Below, in pieces: positions 21,385-34,400 of a stretch of 64,000 nucleotides of DNA (position 1 is the first letter of the stretch; the number at the start of each line of letters is the position of its first letter). Both the position numbers and the translations under genes were made by a program. The DNA lies in contig JADANN010000450.1 of NCBI GenBank assembly GCA_018806985.1, positions 248,001 to 312,000 on the forward strand, read 5' to 3'. Under the pieces are notes generated by a model, which did not search any database, had not been told where the DNA came from, and worked only from the letters and a program-made list of their open reading frames with translations. The stretch comes from Angiostrongylus vasorum (Eukaryota; Nematoda; Chromadorea; Rhabditida; Metastrongylidae).

Positions 21385-22480
21385 TGATTTGGTTCGTTCC
21401 ATTAGGACACGTCTATCCAGAAACGCTAACCAGTATTCTTGTTAGAGAGGTTCATGTGTATAACATGTAATATTAATTATATTATTTATATATGCACATA
21501 TATAATATTGATTCATTTGCATAATTATAACAATAATAGTAACCATGACATGCTTCGAATAATATCACAAAACACGCGTCTAGCGACGTATCCTGGGCCA
21601 GAAGGATACAATAACTAACGAAGCACATACTGCATTTCGTAATGCGAATCACAGGCTATTTTTATATGTGCACTTATCATTTAAGAGGAAAAAAAAAGGC
21701 AAAATCTGAGATAGTCAGTAAAATTCGTTGGATGCTCCTCCTACTAAACAAATGTATCGTCGACAGGTCAACAAAGGAAAAATCGAGTCAAAAATTCAAC
21801 GGAACAATTCGTCTAGATTAGCAACGACACAGAGGGAGGTGCAACGTATCGGTTTGTCGCTCGTTGAATCGGTCGCGATCGCCGTCTACTTCCTATTCGA
21901 TCGACGAAGTGGTAATGCAATAGACGAGCCTAAATGGATAATGGAAGTCATTTTCTTCGTCTGTTAAATTCACTGATTATTTATAAAAGATCTTAGAGAA
22001 GATTACATGCAAGAGCGGAACAACTAACGAGGCCACGATGTAAGGGGGTGCGGAGAAAACACTTGTCTAGTGCAAAAAGGAACTTGCACTATGTGATTTT
22101 CAACTGGTGTTCATTTTCAAAAGCTTTTCTTGCTTCTAAAAAGTGAAAAAAAACTAGCCATTACGCCAATAACGAACTTTCGCAGCTTACAGATAGTACG
22201 AGTTTTTCAATGTACGAAATTCTTGCTTAAGAGATTTGGGATGATGAGCATTCATTCCATTTCATTTCCTTATTCTTTTTTACCGCGAAACTTTTTTTTT
22301 GCGATACCTTTCCTTCGTAGTGAATCAATATCTTTCCACTTTTTGTTCTTCTAGAGACTTTGGCAAATGATTTCTTATTGCAGAGAAAATAATGGCGACA
22401 CTAAGACGTGCGCGATCCAAACAATCTATCAGGCCGTACGCATTGAATTCAATGCACGCGACGCTCATGGAAAAAACCTA
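21385..22480 (+). other. Doubtful small plus-strand gene
   Basis: Possible pieces are an ATG at 21385 (MIWFVPLGHVYPETLTSIL), an open stretch at 21728-21912 ending at a GTAATG donor (MDAPPTKQMYRRQV ... YFLFDRRSG) and a last exon at 22384-22480 after TTGCAG. Joined in phase, the last two read through to a stop, but frames other than the joined one are also open, and I recognise no family. It overlaps the proposed ttn-1 terminus on the other strand. It may be chance. Confidence 0.2.
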
Positions 22481-25400
22481 GCGTAGCCATGGAATCGTTA
22501 AACTATGAAGACGAATTTAGCAGCTACCTTATTTTTTTACAGTTTTTCTGTCGCTTACCTTCAAGAATAATCATTGCGGTAGCGAGATCTTCTCCATAGG
22601 GATTTCGTACGGTGCATAAGTACTCTCCAATATGCTCGTTAGCCAGGAACACCACAGACAACGTTGAACTGTCCGCGCCATCGGTAATAGAATAACCACC
22701 GACGCCTTCAACAAAACATATAGGTTTGGATTACAGTTATGAAAAAATAACGGAAACAACTGGATAGACCACATGATAGTTGGAGGTCTACTGTTATCAT
22801 CAGTACGAAAAACGTTGACAACATGTCAAAAATTCCTTGCTGATCCCCGTTACATAGCTGAATCGCTGTTGTTTAAAGCTAAGCATGCAAGTGGAAGTTC
22901 TACTGCGTTGAAATTTTCTATTACAACGGGTTGGATTTTAGATGGAAAATGTTTATTAATAGTTCATAATTGCCATTAAATTCTCCAATTGTGAAAGTAA
23001 TGCAGTCGAATGAGGCGTTTCTACGACGCGTTTCATCGTGAGTTCGTTACTTGTAGGGGTATAAAAACAATTTTATCAGGCAGTCTGGAGGTATCCCACC
23101 TCTCTCGAAGTTAATGAATATTCGGTGCCGACTTTCTAAACTGTAAGAGAAAGTGGTGGGAAAACTAAATTAAACAAGCGAACGCCATTAACTTTACATT
23201 TTTCAGTGTTCCCATAGTCCATAATCACTTAACACAAATTTTCACCAAAGTCAATTCCCTAAATCGTACTTTTCTCCCTACTGTGTAGTTTTTCGTGCAA
23301 AAGTTTAATAGATTCCAGTGGGTAGATTGACTATGCGAAATGCATGCTCTAACATATTACGCGATTGGTAAATATTATGATATTCGAAAAACATGGCTTC
23401 TATACGTAGTTGTGGCACACAACGGACAATGTGCATTGATTTCAATGCAGTGCACAACAGAGCTGAAATTGGGTGTGGTAGCAGACAAGGCAAATACCAT
23501 ATTTTCGCGAAAAAATCACAATCAAAACTACTTTCAACAGCTTGAATGCGGTTGCTCAATATTTCATACATCACACTGTTTACCACATATAAATGTTTGC
23601 TATGGGAATGAGAATCAATATGCTTAATCGATTTCAAAGCAGTAGGAATTGGTTGTGAAACTGACCAGAACCTAATAGATTCTATTAGCTGTTCGATTTG
23701 AATCACGAAATCAAAAAGCTTCTATTACACGATTAAAAACTCACCATCCTCCAATCCAACGTCACCCTTGAACCATCGACATACAGCCGGTGGTGTGCCA
23801 ACAAAACGAGCTAGTAATTCTACACGCTGTCCAAGACGAGATTGCACAGATACCGGTGTGTGTGTGAAACGGGGTCGCATTGTGGACGAGCTGTAATGAG
23901 ATCTATGACATAGGGCAACATTACACGCCAAGGATACTATCCCTTTACTTTCCACTTTTTTTCTTTATGAGGTTTATTATCGCCGCAAATCAATTGTAAA
24001 GGCTTGATTTTCTCCCTGTTTCAAAAAGAAAATTTTATGGAATTAAAGCAACCTCGTAGGTTCAGTAACCACCAGCTCGAATTTGGCATGCGCCTCGCCG
24101 GCGACGTTGACGGCTGTTAAAGAGTACTTGCCACCATCAGTACGAACAACGTCCTTCACACGTAGCGAAAATGAGTTTCCATCATTAAAAACCTGAAACA
24201 AATAGTTAAGAATTCGGTGTTATTTTCACTACGTTTTTAAGGAAATGGGCAACAGATAAAACCAACTCATGTAGAAAATATCTACGTGGATATGCAGAGC
24301 TAAAAAGGTATCAGTCGCGTCGTTATACAAGAAAAAACTTATTGGCCCAAGTACTTACAGTAAATTTTTCGCTGTTCGTAATTGGTATGCGTTCTTTAGT
24401 CCAAGCTATCACTGGATCAGGATGACCAGTAACGTGTGCGCTCAATTCTGCTTCCTCACCGGGAGCAACTTTGACTGCAGTTGAAACATTTGAGATTCTC
24501 GGTGGTTCTTCCGCAAGCGAACGTTCATGACCTGAAAAACAAGTTCACTATCGGTGGTTCTTCCGCAAGCGAACGTTCATGACCTGAAAAACAAGTTCAC
24601 TATCACATCCATTTACTTACAGTGTTTACAAATTTTTGCAATAAATTCCGTATTACAATGCAAGCTTTCCAAACACTGATGCCATATCACGTATAGACCG
24701 AGGAAAGCTATTTTCTAGACATTATAATCAACAAAGACTGGTTTTTCGACGAGTTTGTTCGTCGCATTAAGTTTCGCAGCTAGAGATCGTTGCTGGTTGG
24801 AAGGGAATTCTTTTGAAGACCCCCTGGCAGAATTCGGAAGTTGTTTATTGACCAAGGATTACTTCGACTCTATCCATCTTATTATCCTATTACTATAGTA
24901 AATACCGAAACTACCATACCTTTTTTTTGCACCAACGGGAAAGTACGCTTAAGTAGCTACATCTTCCTAAAGATTTCTCCTATGTTTGGTGAGTTATACT
25001 AATCAGATTTGCCAAGATGACAAATCTAAGCAGTTTTGTACTAGTGAAGAGACTAACTGTGTACGTCAAGTCTCATGATGCATCTGGCGGTACCCCATTG
25101 ATTCCTAGCCTCTACCGCATACTCTCCACTATCCTCAGGGAAGGCGTCGGCAATCACTAGACGAACGTCAGCTCCTGCACGCTGATATTGGAAAGATTCC
25201 GAATCCGTGATAGTAACACGATTACGAATCCAACGAATTTGGAGTGGTTCGGAGCCTGAACTTGAAGTTTTAAACAAAAAATATGCAATGGAGTAAAAAG
25301 AAGGGACTGTGACATTGAGCAAAATTTTCGGAATTCTACAATTCCATTTTTAAAATACAGCCCTAGTCCACAAAATATTAACCAAAATTACTTCCCATAT

Positions 25401-28400
25401 ATTCTTAATATATGAATTGCAGCAAATTAATCGTTTTTTTTCCAGAAATTTTAGCATAGCTGAAGCGAGTTCGGCTCCACTGCTAATTGCCTTACACAGT
25501 GGCACTTGATTGCTTCGAACAAACGTTAAGCAGAAGAAGTAAATGCCGAAAGTTTTCTCTAGTATGATAGTACTTCGATGTTTTGTTCTGAATTTATCTT
25601 TGAGTAGTCTTTGCAACATTTGGATAGACGTCGTCATTCAAAAGGAAACTTTATCGCATTTAAAACGCTGTTCTTTAATATCCTGCCAACGGTTTACAGC
25701 CTCATTGTGGATGGGAGATATTCCTGGGTGTCGGGCTGCGATGTACAGCGGGGGATTCACCCCTAGCAGGGTCTCCCAAGCTGAGGATTCCGACGATTCC
25801 ATCAGGAAGCCCAGGAAAGGGTAAACCAATACCAGGATCCACCACCGCTCTGGTATCAAACTGATCACATGGTGGCAAATCTTTCTCTGATCCACAAGGG
25901 CTGCGACTGCCTGTGGTGGTGAAGACTTGAGGCAGACATTGGCCAGGTTGGCCTCGGGATTCCAGGGGAACCCTTAACCAGCAAATCTCCGAAAAATGGA
26001 GATTATGCTGGGGCCCGCACAACCACTGAGGATGGACCATTCAAGTATCACGTACCAAGTAAGTTCTTTAATATAATCGTAGAACTTCTGTGCTGGATCA
26101 GCTTAGTGGTGTTGCGATCGTGCCTGCTAGCGGTTGCTTATCGTATAAGATTTGTATCCAATGTCACCAACTGCCGGAACAAACTTCTCCTCGTGGCAAC
26201 TTTTTTTTCTAATCCATGTGGCTAGAAGATTCACTGTGGAAAACGGTGGGTTTTTTCGTATATGGCTGAGGCACAGCACTTAGTTCACGTCACCAATAAA
26301 AATTTCCTTCAAAAGGTCTTTTCTGCACAGAAAAAGAAATGCTGATGTGGGTTGATTTATCAGCAACAATGAGAAATCCTTATTAAAAGTTGCTACAAAG
26401 CTATCCCTGCAACTTCATACTCAAAGTTTTGAATGTAAAAAACGTAAAAAGTATTGCACGATACACTTGTCGGTACTCTACCTTGTACAACTTCAGCGTT
26501 CAACTCAACACGTTCTCCGTCATTAGCTTTGATTACCTGGCGAACTTTCTCTGTCCTGGAATTGAAAAAAAGATAATTCGCGTTAGATTTCTTAGGCTTT
26601 CTTCTTAGCAATCAATAATATGATAGAACGGTTTGAACTCTCTGAATACCCACAGAAGTAGTATCATCAGCAATTACTATAACTCTTGAGGGAATTAGGA
26701 TAGGCAAGTAATGAAGTAACTGCGAAATAAAACACATGGGAAGTGGAGTTTATAGTCGCTTATAACAAAGAAGCCCGATGTCTACTCTGACAGCGTCTGG
26801 GGCACCAGCTATCAATTAGTAGGCACCTTCCATCGAAGAGTTGCCCACATTACACGCGGGTTGATATTACCAAAAAAGGATCCCTATGCTTTATGAGATG
26901 CTACGCGTTGCCTTTCCTCCTAAAGGATTGCCACCTCATCGTGTATGCAAGATGTTTCTGGCTGCCCGGCTGCCATGTACAGCGAGGGAGCTCACTACCC
27001 CCAGCATGGTCTTCTAAGCTGAGGAGTTCGATGTTTGCATCCGGAAGCCCAGCTAAGAGTAAAAGCAGTGCCAAGAATTATCGCCGTCCTAGTATCAAAG
27101 CCGGAGACTGCCTGAGATGGTGACGAAATGAAGAAGGCTTCGGCAAGGCTGACCTCGGGACTTCAGGAGCCACACTGGGTAAACCGGCATATCTCCGACC
27201 TCAGTACCTCGCACACTGGACCCTCCCGATACAGTGCTCTCTGGTGAAACAATCGGTGAGAGGCGATGAAATCTCGGGTTGCACAGGACGTCACTGGAAA
27301 CAAAACGACCACACCCACAATACACCAAAGAGACGGCTTCTTACTGTGCATCTGTAACGCCAGAACGGTCTCTTCGGACACCGACGTTTAATAGCTTCTT
27401 AACGAATTCGCATCAAATTCAATGTGGTCGCCCTACAGAGTGAGGAGACCGATATACGTCAATTAGATAACGGAACCATGGTCATTCGTGGAGGGGAATT
27501 TCGGTTATGAAATATCGAAGGCGTCCGCTTTCTCGTACACTCATCTATTTCCCATCTAGTCACATCAATCCCATCGCCGTTCTTGGATATTCTTCGCTCG
27601 AACTTGTGCGTCAAAGCAAGTCGATATTATCAGTTGTTATTCAAAAACTTGTGCAGCTGATGGAAACGAACTGGACGCGTTTTATAACCAGTTGGAGGAA
27701 GAAATCTACAACGAGAAGTCCTATAAATTTGTTGTTGGTGACTTCAATAGCGGATTAGGAACTGCCAACGAAAATGAGTGATGGATAGGAGGCTTCGGAA
27801 TAGAAGAACTGAGAAATGAATCCGTTATCTAGGACTGCTGTCCACATCATGTATCTCCCATAGAAAAGAAGAGATAAAATCGCCGATGGACGTGGGAGTC
27901 TCCTACGGGCACGACTCAGAGGGAGATGGATCATATTCCCACGAACGGAAAATGGTGCTTCTCTGATAATTCGCCGGCACCTGGAATCTATAGTGGATCA
28001 GATCACCGCCTTCTCCTCACGGAGATTCGATTTAGCCATAAAATGGAAAAGAACTGTTGCCATCATCAGAAAGAAGAAAGAAAAAACGTGTATAACGAGG
28101 ACATTCTCAGTAACATCCTATCCCCATACGACTAGCAGATAAATGAAGGCACAACCGAGGACTAAAAGCTGCTTGTGGAAGAATTTAAAACTTATGCCGA
28201 ACTTGTCGCAGTTCTTTAAACAAGAAGTTCAGATCGCATCTCCATTACGATCTGGGAGTTGCTCGAAAAGGGAAGAAAACTGGAGCTCGATCCTAGTGCA
28301 ACACACCTAGCAAGGTTGGTAACAAATGCCAGCTGGAGAAGATTTTTGCAGAAGATCTTGCATTGTAAAGGCAAAAAAGTTAATGGAAACAAACGATCAA

Positions 28401-31400
28401 GTGTCAAAAAGTTAGGAACAGTGCGACTACGATGTCCCGTTATCCGTCCTGATGAACGAAGATGAGACTGTCATCCCGCCATGATATGGAATTGATGACA
28501 GAAAAGTTCTATAGCAATCTTTTCCGCTCCACAAATTTCGTCTCAGACCCGTAAATCTCGCTGGGGAAAAACCTTCCCGGATTCCATCCTAAGAAATTCG
28601 AGTTGGGATAAAAAGCATGAATAGAGGCACAACTCCAAGATCTGTTAATTTCACCGCTGATTTTTCTTAGAGCTGATGGCCACAAATTACATGTACTTCT
28701 TGCGACCCACATAAGATTTTATTTTCAGGAAGAGAAAATCCCACTCCAGTGGAGGACGTCGCGCATGCTCATCCTACCTAAGAATGGTGATCAAATGGAT
28801 GCTCGTAACTACCGTCCAGTATACTTGTTCAGCGTAGTCTACAAGCTATTCACGAAAAAAGACTTTTGCGCATATCGACGACCACAGATGAGGCACAGTG
28901 AGTTGAGCAAGCAGGATTCCGATAAGGATTCTGCTGCATAGACCACATCCAAACCGTATCAATCGACTACGACAAAGCCTTTGACAGCCTTGAAAAGAGT
29001 GAAATCCTACCGGTACTCGTCGACCAAGGAGTTGACCCGTCCTATCTACGAACCCCAGTTGACTGCATCGGAACTGCACCACGAAAGCACAACCTTTCCA
29101 TCGAATTCTTTCTATAATCGTAAAAACGGCTGGATAAGGATCTACACATGCCGTCACAATGGTTTACTACCGCATTTCAGTGGATAACGAAGCCACTCGA
29201 CTGGGACGAGAAGGGCATACATACACAAACGCGGGCTTATACTCCAACCACGTCAAGAATATTGCTCACTACGTAAAGAGCACTTGAAGGATGTGTTCCG
29301 AAATTTAACCGGCACTGACGTCTGGTCAGAATAAGCAGCTCTGATCATCGAAACCTATCCTGTCGTCGGGATCCGGGAGAATATACATAAGTAGCGAAAT
29401 ACAGATGCGGTGGTCACACAATAAGAAGAACAGATGACTATGAATGGAAAGAGCAATGGATTGGACAAGAGTATGCAAGCGGCCTGTTGGAAGACTACGC
29501 AAATGATAGGTGGACGTATTCGTGGCTAATGTCAACAATTTGCATTCGCAGATGGAATTGATTCCAGGACTACGGAATGGGCCTCGCAGTCATCACCATG
29601 TTCGAAGCATACCACCACCATAACCGACGACTGCGCGAGACAGAACGAATGGAAATTATGCTAAGCCCGCGCCACCGTGAAAACGACTCATCCAAATACC
29701 AATAAGTAGCAATTAATTAAGTAAACGTTGCCTTTTAGAAAAAATAAGATTGAAAATATAAGTAGAACTGAGTACATGTAATCTCAGTTCTAGTGGTAGT
29801 CATTTAGCTAGGACTGGTTTCGACGTTTCATCGGTTCAAATGTCACATCTATTCATCAGTGCTGTTATGTTAGGTATAAAATTAAAGAGCTAACCTAAAC
29901 AAAGGTGGGATACCCTCAGCTGTCATCGAATCGGCAGGTTCGACTTCCAGTGACATCTGAAATTCTGTTATTTTCAAGTAGTCTTGTTTCTTACTCAATG
30001 CAGTAACCCCTCTTGTTTCAAGTCGCTTAAGTCAGGAAGTATATGCATGAAATATAAATTCCGGTAGATAAAGCCATACGTTTAGAATCTTGCAGAATTT
30101 TATTGGCAATCTGACTAATTAACATGGAACACCTGAATTGACCTAGTAGAGTGTTAATTGGGAATAAAACAACCAGTGGCATATTTTCAACTAAATACAA
30201 AAGAAAGAAAAACAGAGGTACCTGTGTTTTAACCTCTCCACATTCATTTCTTGCTTCACATATGTAAACTCCTTCATCAGCTGCTGACAAGAAAGCGAAT
30301 TTCAATGTCGCACATTCACCGTCGTACGACATGACGCACCTAATCAAAACAGTAATTTCTATGAAGTTTCATTAAACTGCTTCTCTTTTTCTCTCATTAG
30401 AGTCCCTCATACTGAAAGGAATTTCGCCTTGTACACCTGGAAAACCAATAACATCAAAGAGCATAGTGTTCATTGTTGATAAAAACCCTTCGGATATTCT
30501 ATGCATTCAACTCCAACCTTAAGGTGATTATCGAACATTCAAGAGCTATCCACCAACGATTGGCCATTGTACTGTGTTCCAATTCCATTCCCGTTATTTA
30601 CATAACAAAGAAAAGTCAAAGTATATCCTTATGGTTTTCTGATGGTCATTTAATTTTAATAAAAACATGTAATGAAGACAGCTCACGAATAGTATCGTGC
30701 CAAAATGTTAAACGAACCCCTTACTATTTCTATAGAATTATTAAATACATTTCGATCATACAACAATGAAAACGACTTACCTTTGAGTATGTGGTAGGAG
30801 TGGAGTTCCATTTCGTAGCCACTTAATAACTGGTGCTGGATATCCAGACACCGAACACTCGATTGATAGTGAATCGCCGACCTTGTCTTAACATATTTTG
30901 TTTCGTTCACTTATTTTTATTTCACCATCTACCTAATACTATGTTGAATAGTAAAGGTATTCTATGCGAATCCTGTTTTTCAATACTAACGATTACTTTC
31001 TAATGCCTTTTTTCAGAAGGCAATGTAACAACAGCGCTAAATTTATACATTAGGAACGGAACCGTTTCCAACAAGACATAGTGAAGCACATAACAATTAG
31101 ATGTGTCTTTTAATACCGAGCTCTAATACGTAAAAATAATAACGAAGATGTCATCCAACTCTTGAAATAGAAGTGTAGCTTCTTTAAAGGTTTATTGGTG
31201 GAGAACGTGGAAAATTATAAGCTGAAGGTTAAATGGTTTGTCGTACAGAAAGATAGCAAAGTTCCGCTGTCAAACCAATGATTTTGATTCTCTTATTGTT
31301 AATTTGAGCATTTAAAAAAACCTCTGAAATCTAAATCTTCATAGTTCTCATAAGTTAGAAAGAGGTTTTTAACCGATGTAGCTACAATCAAAGTATAAAG

Positions 31401-34400
31401 GGTCTGCCTATTTGTGCTCGAGCAACCACATGTCATTACTCGCATTAGTGCAAAAATAGACCAAAGTTTTCTTTAATAAACATGAAAAAACAATGGTCAA
31501 ATCAAATTACCCATATCCAAAGCATGGAGCCATATGGGTTACGTACCTTCATTTTTCCAGGCAACACTTCGACAAATGTGGGCGCTCTCTTTTCTCTCTT
31601 GTGTTTCCGTTTATCCTGTTGCACCAAGGCATCCTCAGCGGGTTTAACCACCTCCACCTGAAGAGAATAGAAGTCAAACAAGCACCTTGTGGGCAAAAAA
31701 ATTGCAGAACTAAAAAATGAAGTCAAAAACCTCAGATGAGCAGGTAGCGATTCCTTCGCTGTTAGTAGCAGTACAGTTGTAGAACCCTTGATCGACTGTT
31801 GATACATGATGGACCTTTAACACAAATGTTCTCATAAAGTAATTTGCTAACAATATCAGTGGTATGTACAGCTGAAAAAACATTCCGAGATAAAAGCAAA
31901 ATTGGCGGCCTCAGGTAAGCTTCGAATCCCACGATTAAAAATACCATGAACTCATATACTATCCACATCACCGACCAAAGTCACTGCTTCACACTTCTTT
32001 CAGCCATTTTCTAACTCTGCCGCTTCTATCAGCAACCAACCTTCCACTCCATGGGCGAGAAAAAAGACAAAGAGGGGCTCGGTTAGTGTGGTAGATAGCA
32101 CGTGAGGTTCCGGTAGGGGGTAATCGCGGGGTCGAAGTCCAACTGTGGTCCCACGTTTTGTTCAAATCTCAGCATTTTTTATGGTAAGTTAAAGTATTAT
32201 AAGTATACTATCTCCTCTATATCTCACGGCTTTTAAAGTATATTAATTTCCATCTATGTGAAAGTGAACGCTAACCTCTAGGTAGTAGAAATCCCCATCA
32301 TTGTAGATGGAATACTTATTGCCAGTTTCCAATACAACTCCATCACGATCCCAGTACACGGTGGGTATAGGATTAGCAGAAATCGCGGTCTTCAGTCGAA
32401 GTGACTTGAATTCTTCCAAAGCCTAAAGAAGTGATTCTCAAACTAAATCCAAGTATGAAAATCTATGACGGCATTTTTGCGACCCACGTTAGGCTTTCAT
32501 TTGTGATTGGAAGTCGTCGAAATGCAAAGTTTTCACTTTGATCCTAATGCATTTGGCATTATTTTTCGATAAATGACGATCATACCGAGATCATTGTCTT
32601 ATCTTATTACAGGCATATGTCAGCGATAGTGATATTGTCATCAACTCATCCATTGTTTTTCTACGAAGTATAACAATAGTGAAGACGAAATCAAGAAAAA
32701 AAGCTAAGTTATACCTTCTTCGGTCTTGGTTTCACCATAAATTTCGGTCTGCACATGTGCTGATTTCTCAGCTGAATGGCTGAGCGTATCTCATCCATAG
32801 CTGAAAAAAAGGAGAAAGTTGAAGCTTTTCTCGTCTATATTCAGAACAGTCGATTTAAGTCCAGGAATTTTTAGCAGGAACTGCGGCGGTATATGAAATG
32901 AAACAGTATGATTTGAAGCGATAAAATGTCTGGTGACTTAAAAATAATCCATAGTAAAAGTATAGTATATTCTTAAAAGTGGTGAACTACCAAGCATCTC
33001 GGGTTTCTGCTCCTCCGTGCTCTGTCTTTGTAGCTGCTCATCAGCATTCATACCAGCCACAACGGCAGCCACAAATTCTCGGGCCTCTAATCGAGCCCTC
33101 TTTGAGGGTTTATTCTCGGATTGTCGATGGCGAATCTCTAAACAAACAACAAAGTGATAATTAGAGTAAATAAAACCATAGCGTAAGTCTAAAGCAAAAA
33201 ACATGGAACCAACTGGTGTCGAACAGTGTTAAGACGCGAAATTTTAGAATTTCATAGTTGCAAACAGTATTAACCAAAATGCTATGGAATCCGTAATATA
33301 ATGCTTGGTCAACACGTTTTGGAATAAGGGAGACATATATGAATCATATGCAGCGAAAAAAACTCCATCTTTTCACTTCAGACAAATATATTTCATCTTA
33401 TAGTAAAATTCACTGATTCTAACAAGAACCATTGGAATATTTAGAGCATTAGAAATAAGACAAAAACTCTTGTTACTCCATTGAGATTAAATTCTTAATG
33501 CCTGGAGGTCATAGTTTTTTCGCTTTTTTTTGTCAAGACACTTATTACGAGGAACCATACGATTAAAAAAGCGGAATTTCATCAGACAAGGCGCTTCGTC
33601 AATATCTGTGGCTTCTGTATTTACATTAAAAACTCGAGATTTGCTTATCGTATTAATAGTTTCCCTTTAAGCACGTAAAAAAATACTGTAATAATATAAT
33701 TATTCTCTTAAGGCGATTGCGCGAAATCTCTTCTACGTGTTAGGGTTGACGTTCTAGACATGCTGAGTGATTCGAAAAGGCGAACTTACTGCGTGCCAGT
33801 TTTCCAGCCACTGCTGCAGAAGAGCCCGCTTCAAGTTCCATGTCTTCAAGTCCTTGCACGAAAATAGGAGGCGCTCCTTTCCTGCGCTTTGCCGCACGAA
33901 CAGTTGTTGCTGACATCTTCACCTATAGTCAAGGAAAATTTAAAAGCCTACAGAATAAAGGTTGGAATAAGGATAGCCAATGTCTATTCAAAATTCGCTA
34001 TAGTATGTTTACAACACCTCTAATAATCAAACAGACCACTACCAGACGTCTGGTCAACTTAAGCATCTGCTGCCACTTAATTTCTACAGCTTAAAAAAAC
34101 CCAAAGGAGATGTATAAAAAACTAAACGCTTTCATATAAACTTGTGATAATGAGTTTAGAGATAATGTTTGTACTTTCCTACCTGCTCACGGAAGGCGAC
34201 CTTAGGTTGAACGGCGATTTCAGGCGCATCAACTAGTTGGAACTGTGGAGGTTCTGAACGACGTGGTTCTCCAACGTTCAAAAAGCAAGTGGTTCGTACA
34301 AGTCCGTGAACGTTCGAGGCTTCGACGGCGTAATTGCCAAGGTCACGAAGTGAGACTTGCGACACTCGCAGCTCACAAACTGTCTCCGAAATGTAGTTGA

